Assembly (NCBI GenBank): GCA_013396655.1
Contig: WBMV01008407.1
Location: 1,044,583 to 1,108,582 of the forward strand
Source: Campylorhamphus procurvoides
Lineage: Eukaryota; Chordata; Aves; Passeriformes; Dendrocolaptidae
DNA length: 64,000 nt
Direction: 5' to 3'
Part shown: piece by piece, positions 12,034 to 23,600 of the stretch
Position numbering within the stretch: the first letter of the stretch is position 1
Layout: every line of letters starts with the position of its first letter
Notes under the pieces: generated by a model
The model's input: the letters and a program-made list of their open reading frames with translations, nothing else
Told to the model about the DNA's origin: nothing
Database searches by the model: none
Position numbers and translations under genes: made by a program

Positions 12034-15000
12034 TCTAATTGAATGTATCTGTTATTAGGAAAGAATTACCCCCATATTTCTTCAGCATATAATCAGCAAT
12101 CTGCAAAGCACAAGTTTATGAATAACCATTTGCAGTTTCTAATCTCCAGCTAACATTTTGATCTCAATTACAGATGTCTCCCAGATAGGAGAGCAGAAAC
12201 AAGACTGCATTATTTAAGCCAGGACATAAAGATTGCAAATAGGGAACTGTATGACTGGCTGTAACATTCAAAATTTGCAAACTGTGCTATTCAATCAGTA
12301 ATATAGGTCAAATGGTATTATTTCTGTTGCCTCTCTGAATGATTTACATAACAAACCAGCACAAGAAGAACAGTGTATTTCACAATCAGCCTGAAGTTTG
12401 CTTTTAGCATAGAAGCACACAGTTCTCATCAAGTTCAAGTACTCAAATGATCTTTGAAAACAATTATGAAATGGTTACTTCCCCAGTGGAATCAAAATCT
12501 ACTCATGAATTTCATTAGAGATTTTTGGAAGCATTTTCCCTTGTCACCAACCTTGGCTGTCATTTTCTGTAACACTTTTCTCAAAGCACAAATATATCAG
12601 ATTATTATCATTATGTGCAGTAAAACAAAAGTGCCAGAGATGAGTTCATCTTTAATTATTTGCATCTTCATTTCAACAGAAAGGATCCATTTAGCAGTCT
12701 TCAGTCTGCCCCTAAGTGGTTAATTTACTGTTCAGAACAGGTTTTTATTACCCTTTCTTCCTTTCCTGCCTCACTGCACTCACGCTCGTCTTTTTTTTTC
12801 CCTGCAACTTGATGCTTTTGGTTCCTTTCACTGTGTATTATCTGCTGCTGGCAGTAATCTTAGCTCTTCAAATGACAGCAAAATTATGAGGTGCTCAGTA
12901 CAAGATGACAATTTTCCTTCCCTCATTCTAATTCATTTGTGCCGCCATCAAGGAATCAGAATCATCTTTTCAACACGTTAACAGTTCTCTGCTGATAGAA
13001 AGCATTAGCTCCCCATTCTTCAGCAAGAGGTCAAAACCAATTTTTGTTTTGTAACAACCCATTAAATTTTGTGCTTTGGAAAATTCCATTGCTCTCTGAT
13101 GTCAAATAGCTAGGCTGTTGTCTTGGCTGGCACAGAGGGAAGAGGGGATTTGCTGTGAGATACCAAGTGACACAGGCAGCCATGAGTCTTTCTTAGAGGG
13201 GACTGTGATCTACCACAAGCCTTGCCTGATTGATCTGATTGATTACTTTTTTTTTTTTTTAGCTACTCTTAAGAAAGTCTCTTTGTCTCAATATGCACAC
13301 AGAAGCTCCTGGCATTGCTTTACTAGTTTTAAAATGCTTTTTTAGCTAAATGTTGCTGTAGGCTTTTTGAAAGTAAAAAGGGTCTGGTTTTGTACCTTAC
13401 CAGACCAATCTACACAAAATCCTATCAGAGAAAATACCTACCTAACTTTATGCAAATATTAAAGGTTTACCTCTGTATCTTTCAGAAGGGTACACACTGA
13501 CTTGATATAGTATCATATGGCCAGTAAAAAACTATAACATAATTATGCTCTCCAATAGGAAAAGGTATGTACCTGCGCTAGTTCTGTATACATGGCATGA
13601 CTTTTTGCAGTTTCCTGTAGAGATGAACTTATCTGAGTGGACAGATGAGTTCCCTTATCCCCAGGTAGCTTCATAACAGGAAACCTTGGTCAGCGTCACA
13701 CACGCTCATTTACATTCAGTGTAACAGAATCTGAAAATCTTTGTCAGCCAACTTGCATTATATTGTTCAGTGAGCACAGTTGTGTTTCTGATGAGTGTAC
13801 AGGCAGATTACAAATAGGACCTTAAGTAAGCCTGGCAGCACACAGAGGGGTCAGTAGAGAGTGAGAGGCTGCACAGAGCTCGCCAAGATGCCCAGGCACT
13901 GAAGCAGAGCTCAGCTGACCAGTTCAGTTCAAGGGCTCGCAAAGCTGGCAGTGCCACTGCTCTTGCTGCAAGCAGACATGTGATCCTGGGTTTTCCTACC
14001 TCTCTTTTAATTGCAGCACATTTAAGTATGAAGGGTAGAACTTGGAATAACTCAAAAGCAAAATAAAGGGAATGAGAGATAGAAACAACTTGGTTAAAAA
14101 TATCCTGAACAGTGAGTAAATGGTACAATATGCATACGGCAGTATTTGCAGATAGGGCTGGGAGGAAGCAGAGATGGAAAACTGTGGGTTTGGGTGAGAA
14201 TAGAAGTCGAAGAGCTAATTCAGCATTCACCTCAGTACTGTCAGACCCCTGGCAGAGAAGCCAGCAGGACTCCTGGAGATCTGCAGCAACCATAGCTCCC
14301 AAAGGACAGTTTGGAGAAGAGAAACCCATACTTTTGGGGAAGAGCTGAATGACAGAAAAAAACCACCAGTATCTTGAAATTCTTGAGGAGATCCAGTTTT
14401 CTTTTACTCCAGCTATAAACAGAACAGCCGCCATTGCCATCATCACTTCATGCCTCTCCAGAGAGTGTTGGATGTGTTCCTGGGGAGGGCACTTCCTCCC
14501 CTTGTGGAGCAGGAACAGTCTGACACAGACCAGGCTGACTGCTCCTTTCCAAGGGCAGTGTTGTAGGCACATTTCCCAGGAAACTAGGAGCAGCATGAAC
14601 CTTTATTTTATTGCCACTACCCAGGGAATAGCTGTGTCTACTTCCAATTTTGCATCAAACTGCATTCAAAATTAATGTTCTTTAGCAAACAGCAAAATAT
14701 GTGTTGTCAGCATCTCAGGGTGAACACACATACAATTACACCTTTGGCAGACCTTGTTCACATTTTATTTGCACCTAAGAGTGATCTTCAGATTTTTGTT
14801 CCATATCTGTCCTGTATTGTTGGATTTATTTTTTTAGCCATGATTCAACAAAAAGAGGGAAAAAACTGCCACAAACACAAAGACTTCACTCCTCCTCACT
14901 CTTCCCAGCTGCACACACCCGATGGACTCATTTCCTCTCTCAGAAAAGGAATTAGGCCCCTGTGATGCTGTGTTTCCAAAACAAGGATGTTCAGCTATAA

Positions 15001-16642
15001 AACTTTTGCCTCTGTATTAGGGAAAATATGCCAGATGTCCTCGCTGCATGGAGAGAGGCACCAGCCTGGACACTAACACACAACAAACACCAGTTAGTTT
15101 GGGATGCCAGTGTGTTTAATGCAACACGTGCCAGCACACTGATTGCAGTATGTGCCAAAGCTCCTGAGATGTGAGGCAGCAGGAGATGCTCACTCCCCCA
15201 AGCGTGGATGCCCTGGCCAGATAGGGGTAGAAGGATATGGCAGGAGATGAACACTGTCTAGTGAAGTCTTTTCAATTCCCTATAGTATTTACACAAAGTA
15301 ATTTCTCCTGAAGCAACCCTTTGCTTTGTTAGGCTTAGGATCCTCCTTTCTTTTTTCCAAGGGCATTATCATTTGCTTCTCATTCCCTTGGAAGATCCAC
15401 CTAGTTTTCACTAATTCCCTTGTGAAGTGCAACTTCTCCCCAGAGACCCTTCGCAGAGCTTTGCAATGTTTTCAGTCCAACAGTGATTTCCCCATGAAAT
15501 AGGCTTGATTTGAAAGAGAAAGTGTTTGCTTGAGCTGCCAAGTCAGTCAAGTCTCCAGCAGCTAGGCTGGCTTTCTTCCATCTTGAGCATCATCGCTAGT
15601 AATCGAGGGTCATGCTGACAAACTCCAGACTCCGCTGTGCCTGTGTGACTGTGTGACCATCAGTTGATGCTATCAGTGACAGCTTGATGGATCTGGTGGC
15701 TCTGCTACAGTCACGTGGGGGGACCTACTGCAATGAAGCCAGCAGCGCTGGTGGCTGTGAGTGCTGCAGAATGGTGCCAAGAGGCATAAAAAGTACTAAG
15801 GATAAACTGACTAAGATCAGGAGATACCTACCAAGGTAAAAACACACCATCTTTAATCAATTTTCAGAGTGTGGATACACTAAGAAACTATTTTGCTGTG
15901 GACTGGACAGAAAGAAGTTTTGTTTTCTTTAGACCTTTTTCCAAATGTGGAAGAAATCCCTAAAGGAAGACCAAAACATCTCCCTCCTCTCTAATATGAT
16001 ACCATGGAGCATAAATTCATCCATATTCACACAGGATTTTACCTGCAGGTTAAAAAATATAACAGCACTGAAAGGGACAGTTCAGAATACCACATGCCAT
16101 ATTACTCATGTTTTTCCTCTTCAGCAAATCAGCACTATTCTCTCCTGTTAACACTTAGTGGCAGAACTGCTACTTGGAGCAAAGTCTACCCAGGGAACCC
16201 AGAGGGCATTCAGTGTCCATTAGCTATGGCAAAAGGGAAAAATGTCTTTGCTATATTGCAGCTGGACTATTTGTGCTCTGTTAGGATTTCTGAGGAGAAA
16301 AATGCTGTTTGTACAGCATCATTTGGCAAGAAGGTGCTTCATTACTAAAGCCCTCTTGAAAAATCTGGCTATTTATCAGACATGTAAATGGTGCCGAGCT
16401 TTTTGAAAGCTTGACTTTTCCTTTTCTTTGTAACTTTTTTTCCCCTTCTGTCACTTGTTATTCCAAAGTGTCAAGTGTTTCTGGATGTGTCTCTAGAGCT
16501 TTCTTGTTTTTTGCTGATCTTCTTCACATCTTTATTAAATAGAAACATGTTGAGGAGGGTGCAACTTTTTAGCATATCAAAACTGAAATATTACAGAAAA
16601 TAATCATGGAATTGAGTTTGATTTAATCCATTTGCTATGCAG
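12034..16642. other. long stretch without a supported gene
   Basis: Mostly AT-rich with a poly-T run at about 13246-13260. An unusually long minus-strand open frame (262 codons, 13808-14596) lies here. It shows no family signature or splice evidence and is discussed as a finding. Plus-strand frames at 14349-14675, 15945-16151 and 16004-16348 are not convincing. If the cytokine-like gene starting at 16.64 kb is real, its first coding exon with the ATG should lie somewhere upstream, possibly in this stretch. I did not find it. Confidence 0.45.
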
Positions 16643-16848
16643 GGGCAGCTGTGTATGTAATACTACAAAGCATGTACGTGATCTCCTTACAAGATGCGAG
16701 GAGAAGACTTCGCAGTTGAGTTTTGTGCTTGTCCTTTGCATTACTGTCTTTTCATTCTCTTTTTCCCTAACTACCATTGCGCCTGGAGGAGCCATAAGCT
16801 TTGCTTCAGCTCCGCTCGAGAACAATATACCAGCTGTTAGTTCTTCCT
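16643..16848 (+). CDS. candidate exon: leader/hydrophobic segment of a small secreted protein
   Basis: The open frame (codons in register with 16632) encodes a basic/polar lead-in, then a hydrophobic core, SQLSFVLVLCITVFSFSFS, and a short linker ending PAVSSS. This is a signal peptide or signal-anchor pattern. The exon ends at a strong donor, TTCCT|GTGAGTAAGG, in phase 1. The frame hits a stop only three codons into the intron. There is no in-frame ATG, so an upstream exon must supply the start. Two acceptors are possible: TTTGCTATGCAG at 16642, used here, or CCTTACAAG at 16693. Both would need a donor in phase 2 upstream. Joined to the exon at 18545 the split codon becomes Cys, which would fall near the start of the mature protein. 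It could also be a decayed gene or a chance frame, but the donor and phase match argue against chance. Confidence 0.5.
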
Positions 16849-18544
16849 GTGAGTAAGGGTTGACACCTTGTGGCCAGAATGTGCTAAAGAAAAACAGTCC
16901 TATTACATTTTGAATGGTCTGGCAGTTCCTTACAGGGCAAAGTCTTCTTCAACCATCATTTACTTAGCTCTTTAAGGATCAAAAAAAGGGCTAGTATAAA
17001 TATGGGTTTGTGCTCTTTTGCTTTTGTTTTCATATGGTCAAGAATGATTAAACTTCCTTTCTCCCAGGGAGAGAAAATACCTTTTGAGGCTTTGCTCCCC
17101 TAGCAGCCAGACACAGGTTTTCTATTCTAGCCAGACTACCCTTCAGGGAGAAGATACCTCAAGGGTCATCTCACTGGGAGACTTCATTCCCAGTCCTTTG
17201 CTAGAGTTTGTGGAATAATTTTTCCAGATGAAAACATTTGCAAGAGATGAATGAGTAGGACTAGCATGATCTCACAGTGGACTTCACTGAGACTATTAGC
17301 CCTGGGTCCCCAGCCCCTCGTCAGACCTTTCCAGAACAGACCTCTCCAGAACAGACCTCAGCAAAGAGAGCAGAAGAAATGTGCGAGAGAGTCATCATTA
17401 TCTGGGACATGATGAGTTCTGGCTACTTTAAGATGTTTTCTGCCGTAAAAGTGACATATAAACTTTGAGATTCCCCTTAGATCTCTGGTTTCTCAACTGT
17501 TGTATTAGCAAAAAACAGGACTCAAAATCTTTTTAGCCCAATGAAGTGGAAGTGTAATGGGCTTGGAAGACTCCTCGCTCCTACCCAGCATTTCCTCCTA
17601 TGTGGTGACATTCTTAAAATTGCACTAACTCCTAGGAGCTCAGTGTGCTGGGCTTTGTACTAACAAAGTATTCAAAGATAATTAGACATCACCTCATATC
17701 CTGTGTGTCTGCATAGTGGACAAAGAAGTGTCAGCTAGGCAGAATGAGCTAAAACCAATGATGTGAACTCGGAAGACAAGACAGTAAGAGTGACGGGGGA
17801 GAAAACAGATATTCCTGCTCATCCATAGAGTTCAGGTGATGTCTGATGAGAATGATTTGTACAGCACAGAAAAGGTGATTTTTGAGCAGACATGCCAGAA
17901 ACGGTGTGTCTAATTTCTGCAGGTATTGGCTGAAAGTTTTTCACAAGGAAAAAAGGATAGTGAGAAAGACAATACAAAGCATCTTCCTGCTCTTGGAAAG
18001 GTCAATGGGCTAGTCCAGAGGCTGGCAATGAAAGTGTTACCTGACTCAAGGTCAACCTGTTTTGCCTGTGCAGTGTGTGCAACTTCTCCCTAAGTACAAC
18101 AGCCATCTCTTGAAGATGCCCAGGAAAAAAATAACTGACTTTTTCATGGATGGCCATTATAATTATGCAAATGACCATTTGTTCACAATGACAATGTAAT
18201 ACATTTTAACTAGTTCAACAAATGAAGTCAGAGTGACACAGATTTCCCAGATGTGTTGCTTTTTGGGGTTTAAGATCACTCACTTCTGAGTGAAAATTTA
18301 TGAACTTAAATGCTGAAAGACTCACTCAAACCTCCTTCCCAAGTGAAGGGCAATGTTTGTTCTGACCTTCCCTCTTTGGAAGAATTTGCTTTATATGAAC
18401 ATTTAGCTACTGCAGGAGCCCTTCTGGACATCACATGTTTTCCAAGATACACCTACCACATTTCAGGTTGGTAGCAGTAATATCTCTGTAAGTCTCATGT
18501 GCATTACACTTTGCATGTCATTCTCTTTATTTACTCTCTATTAG
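16849..18544 (+). other. putative intron 1 (GT-AG, phase 1)
   Basis: It starts GTGAGT and ends in the pyrimidine-rich TTTATTTACTCTCTATTAG. It contains a 15-bp tandem run: CAGACCTTTCCAGAA (17322-17336), CAGACCTCTCCAGAA (17337-17351) and a third, decayed unit to 17366. A small 63-codon frame (17277-17468) covering that run is treated as chance. No other exon was found inside. Confidence 0.45.
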
Positions 18545-18772
18545 GTGATGACAGCTTTCTCCACTCACATATAGCATCAATCAAGTCAGTTCTCCTGACT
18601 GAAGCCAGCTGTGCTCAGAATCCATTTAACATTTTGGAGCCCCTGAAAAAGGCTGATCCCAGCACTAGGCTATTCAGATGCAATGAACTGGATGTTTCCA
18701 ACACTGTGCACATGCTTTCACATATGCTGAATCCCATGTCAGTGAAAAGTTGTGGGGCTTGCACACACAATG
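18545..18772 (+). CDS. candidate exon: cysteine-rich helical domain, cytokine-like
   Basis: A 228-bp phase 1-1 exon, bounded by TACTCTCTATTAG|GTGATG and ACACACAATG|GTAAGTCT, both excellent splice sites. It encodes 76 residues. Counting the Cys split across the junction as residue 1, cysteines are at 1, 23, 46, 70 and 73. The peptide alternates polar and hydrophobic residues as amphipathic helices do, for example SHIASIKSVLL and ELDVSNTVHMLSHMLN. The general arrangement (leader, Cys at the mature N-terminus, Cys before a loop, an LFRC...LSHMLN helix, then paired Cys) recalls short-chain four-helix cytokines. The segment SCAQNPFNIL...LFRC...LSHMLN is weakly similar to IL-7 around its second and third helices. 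This is inference from pattern. I cannot exclude another member of the IL-2/4/7/9/13 group or a lineage-specific secreted protein. No N-glycosylation motif is visible in this exon. Confidence 0.58.
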
Positions 18773-19231
18773 GTAAGTCTGTCAGTCTGTCCAGAGGGTG
18801 TCAGATGGATTGATTATGAAACCCCTCTTGACGACCAGCCCAGAGAAAAGTGTACTGATGCGGGATTTGTGTAGTTTTGGTTATAACCAAACCTGAAGAG
18901 AGACAAGCCTTAGCATTTCAAAAAATGGGTCTAAGGCAAGGACCAGGAGTTGTTAATTTTCAGGGCTGAAAGGACCTTAGGTACTTGGGACTGCTTTCTT
19001 AGCTTACTCCTTGAAAACCCTACAAAGCACAGCTGGAGAGGGCTCCAAGGAACATCATTTGACTATGACTTCAACATGGAATTAGACTAGGTGACCTCCA
19101 GAAGCCCCTTCCAACCTCGATTTTTCTATTATTCCCTGAGCAAGCTGTGTGACATGTCAAAACAAGCCTCAGACCAGAAAGCTTTCAATAAAGCCATGAT
19201 CAGGGTCTTCTTTCTTTGAAGAGAAAGTCAG
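18773..19231 (+). other. putative intron 2, containing a CR1 tail
   Basis: It starts with a strong GTAAGTCT donor. A CR1 3' end lies at about 19055-19135. The proposed acceptor at the right end, AGAGAAAGTCAG, is weak: the pyrimidine tract TCTTCTTTCTTT is about ten bases upstream and other AGs intervene. Confidence 0.3.
19055..19135 (+). mobile_element. CR1 LINE, short 3' tail
   Basis: Carries 'ggaattagactaggtgacct', 'ccagaagccccttccaacct' and a degenerate terminal TTTTTCTATTATT, matching the end of CR1. The region upstream to about 18960 may belong to it but is too diverged to claim. Confidence 0.75.
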
Positions 19232-19362
19232 GACTAACTCACAGTTTATTTACATCATATTGTAAATGCTTTCACTCTGCTGGAGACATGGAATGCCTCT
19301 TTTTGAAGTTTTATTACAAATATTTGGAATGTAATTTTCAAGTTTCAGCTTTTGAGGCCTGA
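19232..19362 (+). CDS. possible terminal exon of the cytokine-like gene
   Basis: If spliced in phase 1 to the exon ending at 18772, this adds 42 codons and a TGA stop at 19360-19362. The peptide contains ECLFLKFYYKYLEC, an amphipathic stretch with two cysteines separated by 11 residues. In human IL-7 the last helix also has two cysteines 11 residues apart, each disulfide-bonded to an N-terminal-half cysteine. That spacing is the reason to propose this exon. Against it, the acceptor is weak, the frame is short enough to occur by chance, and alternative acceptors nearby (for example CTCACAG at 19244) open a different short frame. A polyadenylation-type AATAAA is first seen well downstream at 20531. 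Confidence 0.33.
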
Positions 19363-20396
19363 AAGTGTCAGAATCTTAGGAGGAAAAGAATGTGCCTATG
19401 GAATTGAGGCAAACTATTTTTGAAACTTGACTTTGCAGACTTAATGATTTGTTTGTATTTTCTGGATGACCACTGATGTGCCTTCACAGCAGTGCACTGA
19501 GTTGAAGTCTTTGATTCTCTGTAATAAGCCTAAAAGATTATTTTTATACAGTAATTTGTTTCAGAGAGGGGTGGGGGGCAGAAACAACGCCCAGAAATGT
19601 TTCATCGGGCATGCTTTTCTAAGACAGTCAGTGAGTAAAAGCATCTGAGTCATGAGACAGCGGAAGGAAAATTTTCTGTCAAACTACAGAGTAATTTGAA
19701 CCCATTTGTCTTCTACCAGGTCTCTTGTGCAACCTCAGCTTGAGAACACAACAAGTTAGAATACAGCTTTAGACTTCTCTTTGGGTTTGAGTCCTGCCAT
19801 TAGGGTCTCCAATAGATTTTCAAAGTCAGAAATCATGAAGGCAAATGACTGCACTGGGACTCAGTATAATATGAGCTGAAATAAGAGTGGACTCTTTCTT
19901 TATGTCCATTCCAAGAGATGAGCTGTACCTTCCAACAGGATTTTAAATACAAATAATTTATCTTAAGAGGTAGTTGGAAGGTAAACAATAACTCATCCTT
20001 AAAAATCTTATTATTAGCCTAAGTGCTACCTCTTTCTCTGGTTTAAGGCAGCCAGATATGTTATAGGAGATAATTAGCCATTCCTTATTCTATGGAATAT
20101 TATTAAAAATTCTTGAAACATAGTAATAACCACTATTATATAAATATAAAATCAGAGTCCAAGGAGATAAATTTACTTATGGCAAGTAAATTGTGAAGAC
20201 TGAAATGCAAACAGGGTATGAGCTTCCTTTGTGATATGGGACTATATACCATGGTGCTTACAAAAGCACAACTGTACAAAAGAAAGACATGAACTTCTGG
20301 CCTGTAAAGTTCCTGGAATGATAGGTTTGTGTGTGGAGTCACAATTGCCAAAGAGGACCTTAAAAGAGAAAAATACAGAATAATAACAATACAGTC
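19363..20396. other. gene-free stretch
   Basis: AT-rich with no supported gene. If the preceding exon is real, the first part is its 3' UTR. A strong-looking acceptor (GTCTTCTACCAG at about 19719) precedes a 17-codon frame that also fits phase 1, so the terminal exon could lie there instead. Confidence 0.4.
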
Positions 20397-20653
20397 AGAT
20401 TTTAAAGTAAAATGCAGAAAGACACATGTACTGGGTGCCCTGCCTTGTGACTCTGACATGTCATCATTCATTTACAGAAAATGAGCTGCAGCAAAATTGA
20501 AGGGGGGTTGGTGTCAAAACTGATGTGCATAATAAAGATTTTCTGAATGTCTCTTTTGCACTTTGGTGCCAGAGCACTGCACACAAATCAGCCAGAATTT
20601 TATGAAGAAAATAATATTTAATTGTAACCAATCAAGTGTAAAAATCATGACTT
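20397..20653 (+). repeat. duplicated block, copy 1
   Basis: It aligns along its whole length to 24147-24410 in the same orientation. The stretch 20416-20491 (76 bp) is identical to 24166-24241. The rest is clearly diverged, with scattered substitutions and small indels. It contains a splice-acceptor-like CATTCATTTACAG followed by AAAATGAGCTGCAG, and an AATAAA at 20531. It matches no repeat family I recognise, so it may be a local duplication or two members of an unlisted interspersed family. Confidence 0.9.
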
Positions 20654-23600
20654 TTGGAGAAAACAGTGATGAGTTAACCAGCAGCACATATTTAAAAAAA
20701 ATAAAAAGAGAAAAAGTAGTTAGAAGAATATAGAGTACAGATAAACCCAGGATATTTTAAATGAAATTAATAGAAGAGATCATTAACAAGACTATCAGAA
20801 ATTACACTTTAAATGACTAAATAAGGCTTCAAGAGAAAAGACAGAAAGCAGCTGAGGAAATTTGGGAATGGATATCACTTAAAAAGCATACTTATTCTTG
20901 ATTAAGAGGCTCTTAGAGTGAAACCTACTTATCTAATAAAAGCATAGCTACAATATCATAGTATGAAAGTGTTCCAAAGGTTCTTAACAGATACAAATTT
21001 GCTGTATACTTTCTGGTGTTCTGCTTCGGTGCATCTTTTCAAGGAGGAAGGCTACAGTAAAGACATACTGCGAGCATCCTTTTGAGTTCCATTTTTATTT
21101 TTAGGCATCCTCCTTTGCAGAAACACAGGCCTATCCACCCTGAGTTTATCCATCTGAAAGGGTTTAGCAGCTGATTTAGTTCTCATACCTATGAAAGTCT
21201 GGATAGCCTGAAAGCCTGGCTTAATGAACTGGCTTCACTATACTGGATAGCTCTGTGCAGGTGGGAAAAAAAGGTAAGTTTAGGAAAAGATTAAGGAAAC
21301 AACAGATTTTTGCCATAAGTGCAATATTTATTTATTGACCCATAAGAGGTGCAGCTGTATTTTCAATGTTTGATGAGAAAATGCTAAGATAAATATTTCA
21401 AGAGGTATGACTGCCATGCCTCCTGCTGTTAATCTGGGCCAGCAACCTATTTTGAAAGATTTTTGTTTTGTCAGAGGTGAGTTTCCTGCAGTGTTTATGA
21501 CTCAAATTGATGTACACCAGTGGGAAGCATGAGGTTACTTCTAGATCCTAAGTGCTTGATGCTTTGTATCAGATCCTGTAGGATAGTTGAGCCTAGAACA
21601 AGAAATTTCTCATAGCTACCTAAACCCCCTTCTTTCTGTACAATGGTGTGCCAAGTTTATTGGCAATAAAATCAAAATGCTTGCCAATCTCTGACATTGT
21701 TTCTAAAAATATTTTGTATATATGAGATCATCCAGCTGAGAGTTCCCGGATGATTAATCCAATTAATTTTAGAAGAAATTGCCCACAGGCCAACAAGTAA
21801 AATGCAATTAAAAATTATTAATTAAGACCACATAGTGAACTTTAAATAATTAAAAAGAAAATATTGTGTCTCCAGACATAAAATTTATCCGTGGTCTCTT
21901 CATCGTCCGTTTTAAAGAGTATATGAAATCTCTCTTAAAGAGTATATGAAATTTCCATCATGATTTAAGTTAGGGTGAATAAGCTGGTCACCCCATCTTC
22001 CCATTTTTACCTTTCCACTGAATAAAGGGTTGCAAGAGGCAGTGCATTTTACAATGATGAAAATTGAAAGCTTATTTTCCACATATTTTTAAAGATACAC
22101 ATTGAGGTCATGGCCCCACTGAAATGTGCAGCTGGAGGAGAGCACAAGTGGGAGGCAGAAATTGCAGCTGGAAGCAATTTCTCCAGTGTCAGGCCTTGGC
22201 CTGGCCAAGTCTGCTTTGGACCCGAAGCAAAATGGTCATGTAAAATGGTATGTAGAAAAGGGTGCTGTTCTGGCCACCCTTTTCCTTGTGAGAAACTCTA
22301 GACCTACAACCACTTGCTCTGATGGGATACCTACTACAGTCTGCACAGTCCACTAATGATATTATTCTGGAGACATTATTTATCAATGCCACAGTCACAT
22401 AAGATTCCCAATCCCAGCCTTGTCCTATCACTGTTCTACCCTTTACGGGTTTCAGTCAGTTTTTGATGAGGACTGAATAAACTCTTTTTAACCTGAACCC
22501 TTTCAGAAGGTTAAATGCCACAGACAGAGTGAGGAAGACAATGGTTGGCACAAACATTTACAGAGCAGTAGTAATATTGAGCCTACTACAATTGTTGAAG
22601 CCACCATTTCACCTCTGGCAGAGCAACTCACAGTGTGAGGTAATATGGGGTTTATCTACCCAAGACAGTTGCAACAGGTAGCTTTAAAGCTAAACACACA
22701 TAAGGTATGTGTTTTCCACTTTTAAGCACTTCAGAAACGTCCCAGGTGGGAGACACATCCATTCAACCATTGCCTTGACTTATGATAGAAAAAGTTGAAA
22801 GTATTTTCTTGATTCTGCAGTGTAGTTCCTAATTTCAGGGGGCTGGAAAACCAAAAGGAAAGTGCTTCTCTGTTAACTCGCAGGGTGAGTAAGGACCCGA
22901 AGCCTGCATTTCAATACCTCTCCCTGTTTTGGGAACAAGAAGTCAACACTTTGCCATAGCTCAGCCATGTCATGAAAAGAGCCTATGGACAGAGAGCAAA
23001 CTCTCCAAGTAACTTCTATTTTGAAAATCTGTGCAATTGTAATGATTTCAGCAAGGAATTACATATTTAAGGAGCGAAAGCATTGTTGAATCTGACATCC
23101 CACACCACTCCATCCCATCCCACCCCATCCCATCCCCTTGTACTGAACCAACTAGTGCAGGATAGGGTGGTTCAGCTCTAAATTAGAGCTTGTTATCAAG
23201 GAATGAAAATTGTTTGTATTCACTAGCTATTAATTTCTTGGGTAAAATCCAACATAAAAGAGTTGCATTTAAAAATAAACTGGATCAAATTCCTTTTCTG
23301 AATTGAAAGCCAGAGGGAACTGGTCAGTAGGTGGCACAAGAAGAGCACAGGAGTGAACTGCAGTAAGAGAGCTGAGCGGCCGCGGTTGTACCCTGAGCCA
23401 GCAACGCACCCTACAGTATTTATAAACCCTGTTAGCCAGTGATTTAACTAACTGAATCATTGCACTGAAGTACACTGAGTGAAGGGCTTAAGTGGAAGCT
23501 TTCCCTGAAATGCTACTTAATCTATCCCTGAGTGCATTGTGTACCCTTGACATCCTCTAACGTCACTACATCAACTGCTTTCAAGCATTAAATAAGATTG

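Noticed and set aside
16004..16348. Frame with a GFYLQV segment that recalls an FGF core
   Set aside because: Only six residues match and the rest has no beta-trefoil pattern.
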